Below, piece after piece: positions 8,330 through 10,668 of a DNA stretch of 10,668 bases; the stretch's first letter is position 1, and each line of letters starts with the position of its first letter. Made by a program: the position numbers and the translations under genes. The DNA is from Flavobacteriales bacterium UBA3431. Lineage in GTDB: Bacteria > Bacteroidota > Bacteroidia > Flavobacteriales > Schleiferiaceae. The DNA is taken from assembly GCA_002381225.1 (NCBI GenBank), contig DFSS01000019.1, positions 12,387 to 23,054 on the forward strand, read 5' to 3'. Below the pieces are notes generated by a model. The model did not search any database. It was not told the origin of the DNA and saw only the letters and a list, made by a program, of their open reading frames with translations.

Positions 8330-9228
8330 AGCTCGGAACGTCGTTCGGCCGCGCGCAGCTTGGCGCTTCGTGCGCGGGGGTTCAGGTGAATTTCCTCCAC
8401 GCTCGGCACTTGGGCCTTGCGCGTTATCAGATTGAAGGGCACGAGCCGGTTACCAAATGAGTCTCGGGGGGCTTCGCCTTCAAGTTGCCCTTCTCGGAAA
8501 AAGAGTTTGACCCGGCGGTCCTCCAGGCTGTGGTAGGAGATTACCACGAAGCGCCCTCCGGGGGCCAAAACATCCTTACCGCTCTCTAGGAGCTGCTCTA
8601 GGACCTCCATTTCGCGGTTAACTGCGATGCGTAGGGCCTGAAAGACCTTGGCAAAAAGTTTTTCTCCTCGGGTGCCCAACGGTTCGATGACGTCGAGAAG
8701 TTGCTGGGTTCGGGTAATGGGGCTGGTGGTATGGGCTGCCAGAATGCCTTGAGCAACTCGTTTGGGTCGATCCACCTCGCCATATACGGCCAGGGTTCGG
8801 ACCAGAGTGAGCTCATCCACTTCATTGAGCCATTCCGCCGCGGATTGGCCCAGTCGGGGATTCATTCGCATATCGAGGGGGCCATCCCCTCGGATGCTGA
8901 AGCCGCGGTCAAACACATCAAACTGATGGGAGCTCACTCCGAGGTCGGCCAAAATACCGTCAACCAATGGGGCACGATGCAACTTGAGAAAGCGGCGTAG
9001 GTGTTCAAAATTGTGGGGCACTAGCGTAAAGCGGGGATCGTCAAGTGCATTGGCGGCCGCATCGGGATCTTGGTCAAAAGCGATCAAACGGCCCTGAGGC
9101 CCTAGGCGCTCCAGAATAGCGCGGCTATGTCCACCGCCTCCAAATGTGACGTCGACGTAGGTGCCTTCGGGGCGGAGGTTAAGTAAATCGAGCGATTCTT
9201 GGAGGAGGACCGGGTTATGGTAGGTCAT
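8326..9228 (-). CDS. rsmH: RsmH (MraW), 16S rRNA C1402 N4-methyltransferase
   Basis: SAM-dependent methyltransferase that modifies N4 of C1402 (E. coli numbering) in 16S rRNA at the ribosomal P site (family knowledge). The product is 300 aa, near the usual 300-315. It shows the N-terminal YHNPVLLQESLDLL (3-16), the SAM-binding loop DVTFGGGGHSRAIL (26-39), the acidic ribose-contacting turn FDQDPDA (51-57), ADLGVSSHQFD (94-104), DRGFSIRGDGPLDMRM (107-122), ALRIAVNRE (198-206), and the late signature GGRFVVISYHSLEDR (224-238). The C-terminus NPRARSAKLRAAER (283-296) is also typical. The ATG at 9228 lies 14 nt inside the mraZ reading frame, in another frame, so translation is probably coupled to mraZ. 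Confidence 0.97.
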   Translation of the reverse strand: MTYHNPVLLQESLDLLNLRPEGTYVDVTFGGGGHSRAILERLGPQGRLIAFDQDPDAAANALDDPRFTLVPHNFEHLRRFLKLHRAPLVDGILADLGVSSHQFDVFDRGFSIRGDGPLDMRMNPRLGQSAAEWLNEVDELTLVRTLAVYGEVDRPKRVAQGILAAHTTSPITRTQQLLDVIEPLGTRGEKLFAKVFQALRIAVNREMEVLEQLLESGKDVLAPGGRFVVISYHSLEDRRVKLFFREGQLEGEAPRDSFGNRLVPFNLITRKAQVPSVEEIHLNPRARSAKLRAAERRSEL

Positions 9229-9685
9229 GCTGCTCAGATTGATCGCCCATCACCTCTTCTGCCAATGTGGCAAAGTCTAAACCCGCTGGATTAACCGCAT
9301 CCTCATAAGCGGCTTGGTTCCAGATTTCCAAGCCAAAGGGGGTAGCACTAAAAACCACCGTTCCCTCAAGGTGCGCAAAAGCGATTAAATCTTTTGAAAT
9401 CAAAAGTCGGCCCGCGGCATCCATTTCAATCTGCTTGACTCCGGCGTGGAAAATGCGAATGAACTCGGCATTTTTTTTCACAAAACGGTTGAGCTTGCTG
9501 ATGGAGGCGGTCACCTTCGCCCATTCGGCCTGCGTATGCAGCTCCAAACAAGGGCTGAATACACTGCGCTTGAGAATAAATCCGCCCGCGCCCAGCTCCG
9601 CCAGCTGCTTCTTAATGCCAGCAGGGACGGTGACGCGGCCTTTCGCGTCCATTTTGCATTCGTAAACACCAATTAATGGGGCCAT
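9215..9685 (-). CDS. mraZ: MraZ, dcw-cluster transcriptional repressor
   Basis: DNA-binding protein of the AbrB-like swapped-hairpin fold that controls the dcw operon. From the ATG at 9685-9683 the product is 156 aa and begins MAPLIGVYECKMDAKGRV, matching the usual MraZ start. It has the two characteristic half motifs: DAKGR at residues 13-17 and DAAGR at 89-93. The frame is open further upstream, with an ATG at 9715 and a TTG at 9736, but those starts lie inside the TGGG operator repeats and upstream of the -7 promoter element, so 9685 is preferred. A purine-rich AAGGAA lies 11 nt before this ATG, farther than a normal Shine-Dalgarno. The acidic C-terminal tail is not conserved. The gene heads the cluster, and its 3' end overlaps rsmH by 14 nt. 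Confidence 0.93.
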   Translation of the reverse strand: MAPLIGVYECKMDAKGRVTVPAGIKKQLAELGAGGFILKRSVFSPCLELHTQAEWAKVTASISKLNRFVKKNAEFIRIFHAGVKQIEMDAAGRLLISKDLIAFAHLEGTVVFSATPFGLEIWNQAAYEDAVNPAGLDFATLAEEVMGDQSEQHDLP

Positions 9686-9702
9686 AGCGGGATTTATTCC
9701 TT

Positions 9703-9737
9703 CAAAAATACCCATTTCTCCCACTTTCTCCCACAAA
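9703..9737 (-). promoter_or_regulatory. Candidate Bacteroidota-type promoter for mraZ and the dcw operon
   Basis: TATTTTTG at 9710-9703 (minus strand) is an exact match to the -7 consensus TAnnTTTG of Bacteroidota. A TTTG at 9737-9734 could serve as the -33 element, with 23 nt between the two, at the long end of the reported range. Transcription would start near 9696, leaving a leader of only about 11 nt before the ATG at 9685. Three of the four operator repeats fall between or on the two elements, which fits repression by blocking polymerase. Another near-match, TATTTGTG at 9739-9732, has one mismatch. Confidence 0.55.
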
Positions 9738-9744
9738 TACCCAC
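9711..9744 (-). promoter_or_regulatory. Probable MraZ operator: four TGGG direct repeats
   Basis: On the minus strand, going toward mraZ, there are three GTGGG units at 9744-9740, 9734-9730 and 9724-9720, exactly 10 nt apart, and a fourth unit ATGGG at 9715-9711, 9 nt further on. MraZ of E. coli is known to bind TGGG-type direct repeats spaced about one helical turn apart just upstream of mraZ, as a multimeric ring contacting successive repeats. Sequence, spacing, orientation and place all match. The inference is autoregulation of the mraZ-murG operon; binding itself is not shown by sequence. Confidence 0.88.
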
Positions 9745-9802
9745 AATAGTTGATAACTTTTGACTTTCCTATCTAAATAGCTGAAAATGTGTGCGGTAGT
9801 GG

Positions 9803-9838
9803 TTTGCGCAACCAAGCCTTGAGGAATGCGTATCTTTG
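9803..9838 (+). promoter_or_regulatory. Candidate Bacteroidota-type promoter for the hydrolase gene
   Basis: TATCTTTG at 9831-9838, followed by CA, is an exact fit to the Bacteroidota -7 consensus TAnnTTTG. TTTG at 9803-9806 is a possible -33 element with a 24-nt spacer, slightly longer than usual. Transcription would start near 9845, about 13 nt before the ATG at 9858. This supports the 9858 start over the upstream ATG at 9789, which would lie before the promoter. No Shine-Dalgarno is seen in the leader, as is common in this phylum. Confidence 0.6.
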
Positions 9839-9857
9839 CAGCCTAAATTCCATCCCT

Positions 9858-10625
9858 ATGGCCGAATTAGTGCATGAAGAAAAGTTTGAATACCTCCAGT
9901 CGGGGGAAGGTCAAGCCATTATTTTTCTTCACGGATTGATGGGAACCTTGAGCAATTTTCAAGCACAAGTCGATCACTTTAGTGCTCTCAACTACCAGGT
10001 AACCGTTCCTCAGTTGCCCCTCTATAGCATGCCCCTTGCGACGACTTCCGTCAAGAGTTTGACCAAGTTTTTGAAGTCATTCGTGGACCACAAGGGCTAT
10101 GAAAAAGTCATTCTGGTAGGCAATTCACTCGGAGGGCATATTGCCTTGATGTTCCAAAAAATGTATCCGGAGTCTGTGGCAGGTCTAGTCCTTGCTGGAT
10201 CTTCGGGTTTGTACGAATCCGCCATGGGAAATTCGTATCCGCGCCGGGGAGATCGAAACTACATTGCAGAGCGCGTGCGCGATGTCTTCTATGTGAAGGA
10301 GGTCGCGACGGACGAGCTGATTGACAATGTGTTTGATACCGTGAGCGACCGGAATAAGGCCATCAAAACCTTAGCCATTTCCAAATCGGCCATTCGCCAC
10401 AACATGGCGGAAGACTTGCCCGGATTTGAGGTGCCTGTGTGCATTATATGGGGCCGTCAAGATGCCGTCACTCCGCCTGAAGTCGCGGACAAGTTCAATG
10501 AGCTACTTCCTCAATCCGAATTGCATTGGTTGGATGAGTGTGGCCACGCTGCCATGATGGAGCGCCCCACAGAATTTAATCACCTTGTTACCGGATGGCT
10601 GGATCGGATTCTCCCAAAAGCCTAA
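9858..10625 (+). CDS. Alpha/beta hydrolase of unknown substrate
   Basis: The 255-aa product has the full alpha/beta hydrolase layout. FLHGLMGT (23-30) contains the HG oxyanion-hole motif; the nucleophile elbow GNSLGG (88-93) places the catalytic Ser at 90; WGRQDAVTPP (198-207) supplies the acid Asp202; and DECGHAAMMERP (226-237) gives the catalytic His230. A helical cap is likely between about 117 and 185. No signal peptide or membrane segment is visible, so it is probably cytoplasmic. The closest family types are carboxylesterases and C-C bond hydrolases of the MhpC/BioH kind, but the sequence does not fix a substrate. It is transcribed away from mraZ from its own apparent promoter. The frame is open to an ATG at 9789, but the promoter match and the start of the fold favour the ATG at 9858. 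The link to cell wall genes is positional only. Confidence 0.9.
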   Translation: MAELVHEEKFEYLQSGEGQAIIFLHGLMGTLSNFQAQVDHFSALNYQVTVPQLPLYSMPLATTSVKSLTKFLKSFVDHKGYEKVILVGNSLGGHIALMFQKMYPESVAGLVLAGSSGLYESAMGNSYPRRGDRNYIAERVRDVFYVKEVATDELIDNVFDTVSDRNKAIKTLAISKSAIRHNMAEDLPGFEVPVCIIWGRQDAVTPPEVADKFNELLPQSELHWLDECGHAAMMERPTEFNHLVTGWLDRILPKA

Positions 10626-10666
10626 TTCACGTCAAAGCGGAGTTTCTTCAGTCCGCTTCTCGGACC
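10622..10666 (-). CDS. Possible 3' end of a convergent gene (14 codons visible)
   Basis: On the minus strand one frame is open from the window edge to a TAG at 10624-10622 and would end in GLKKLRFDVN. Its stop overlaps the stop of the hydrolase gene by 3-4 nt in convergent orientation. The piece is too short to recognise or to prove coding, and the other two minus-strand frames have stops in this stretch. An intergenic tail with a hairpin is the alternative. Confidence 0.2.
   Translation of the reverse strand, partial: GPRSGLKKLRFDVN
10635..10658. terminator. Short inverted repeat after the hydrolase gene, possible terminator
   Basis: AAGCGGA at 10635-10641 and TCCGCTT at 10652-10658 are perfect 7-bp inverted arms around a 10-nt loop, 10 bases after the hydrolase stop. 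No run of T follows on the plus strand within the window, so an intrinsic terminator is not well supported. The repeat may lie in the coding end of a convergent gene instead. Confidence 0.25.
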
Positions 10667-10668
10667 GA

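Noticed and set aside
9748..9760. TTATCAACT-like sequence near the mraZ promoter as a DnaA box
   Set aside because: It differs from the TTATCCACA consensus at two positions, is single, and no other origin features are present.
9789..9857. N-terminal extension of the hydrolase from the ATG at 9789
   Set aside because: It would place the start upstream of a strong TATCTTTG promoter element, and the added 23 residues do not look like part of the fold or a signal peptide.

Overview
The window carries most of a division and cell wall (dcw) cluster, read on the minus strand, plus one divergently transcribed hydrolase gene at the right end. In transcription order (right to left) the cluster is mraZ, rsmH (mraW), an ftsL-like gene, ftsI (penicillin-binding protein), murE, mraY, murD, ftsW and murG. 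MurG is cut off by the left edge of the window.

The organism is most likely a Bacteroidota member, probably flavobacterial, with moderately high GC. Four things point this way. murE is followed directly by mraY with no murF between them. FtsI has a C-terminal PASTA domain. MraY is long (408 aa) with an extra segment after the predicted fourth membrane helix. The promoter -7 elements fit TAnnTTTG, the Bacteroidota-type consensus, and starts generally lack a clear Shine-Dalgarno. The exact genus cannot be told from this sequence.

Layout: 1-779 is murG (partial); 772-1944 ftsW; 1959-3305 murD; 3305-4531 mraY; 4535-5998 murE; 5995-7983 ftsI; 7976-8329 ftsL-like; 8326-9228 rsmH; 9215-9685 mraZ. 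All eight junctions overlap by 1-14 nt or are separated by at most 14 nt, so this is almost certainly one translationally coupled operon. The 172-bp divergent region (9686-9857) holds a run of four TGGG-containing direct repeats just upstream of mraZ, overlapping a candidate promoter. It also holds a second Bacteroidota-type promoter facing right toward an alpha/beta hydrolase (9858-10625). The last 43 bases hold a short hairpin and possibly the end of a convergent gene.

How the genes work together: MurD and MurE add D-Glu and (from the DNPR motif) meso-diaminopimelate to the UDP-MurNAc peptide. MraY moves the phospho-MurNAc-peptide onto undecaprenyl phosphate (lipid I), and MurG adds GlcNAc (lipid II). 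FtsW polymerises lipid II and FtsI cross-links it at the septum, with the FtsL-like protein as a likely divisome scaffold. RsmH methylates 16S rRNA, and MraZ probably represses the whole operon through the repeats upstream of it. All catalytic motifs I looked for are intact. I see no mobile element, RNA gene, CRISPR array or clearly novel system. The region is a well-conserved core locus, and the most informative non-coding signal is the mraZ operator/promoter.
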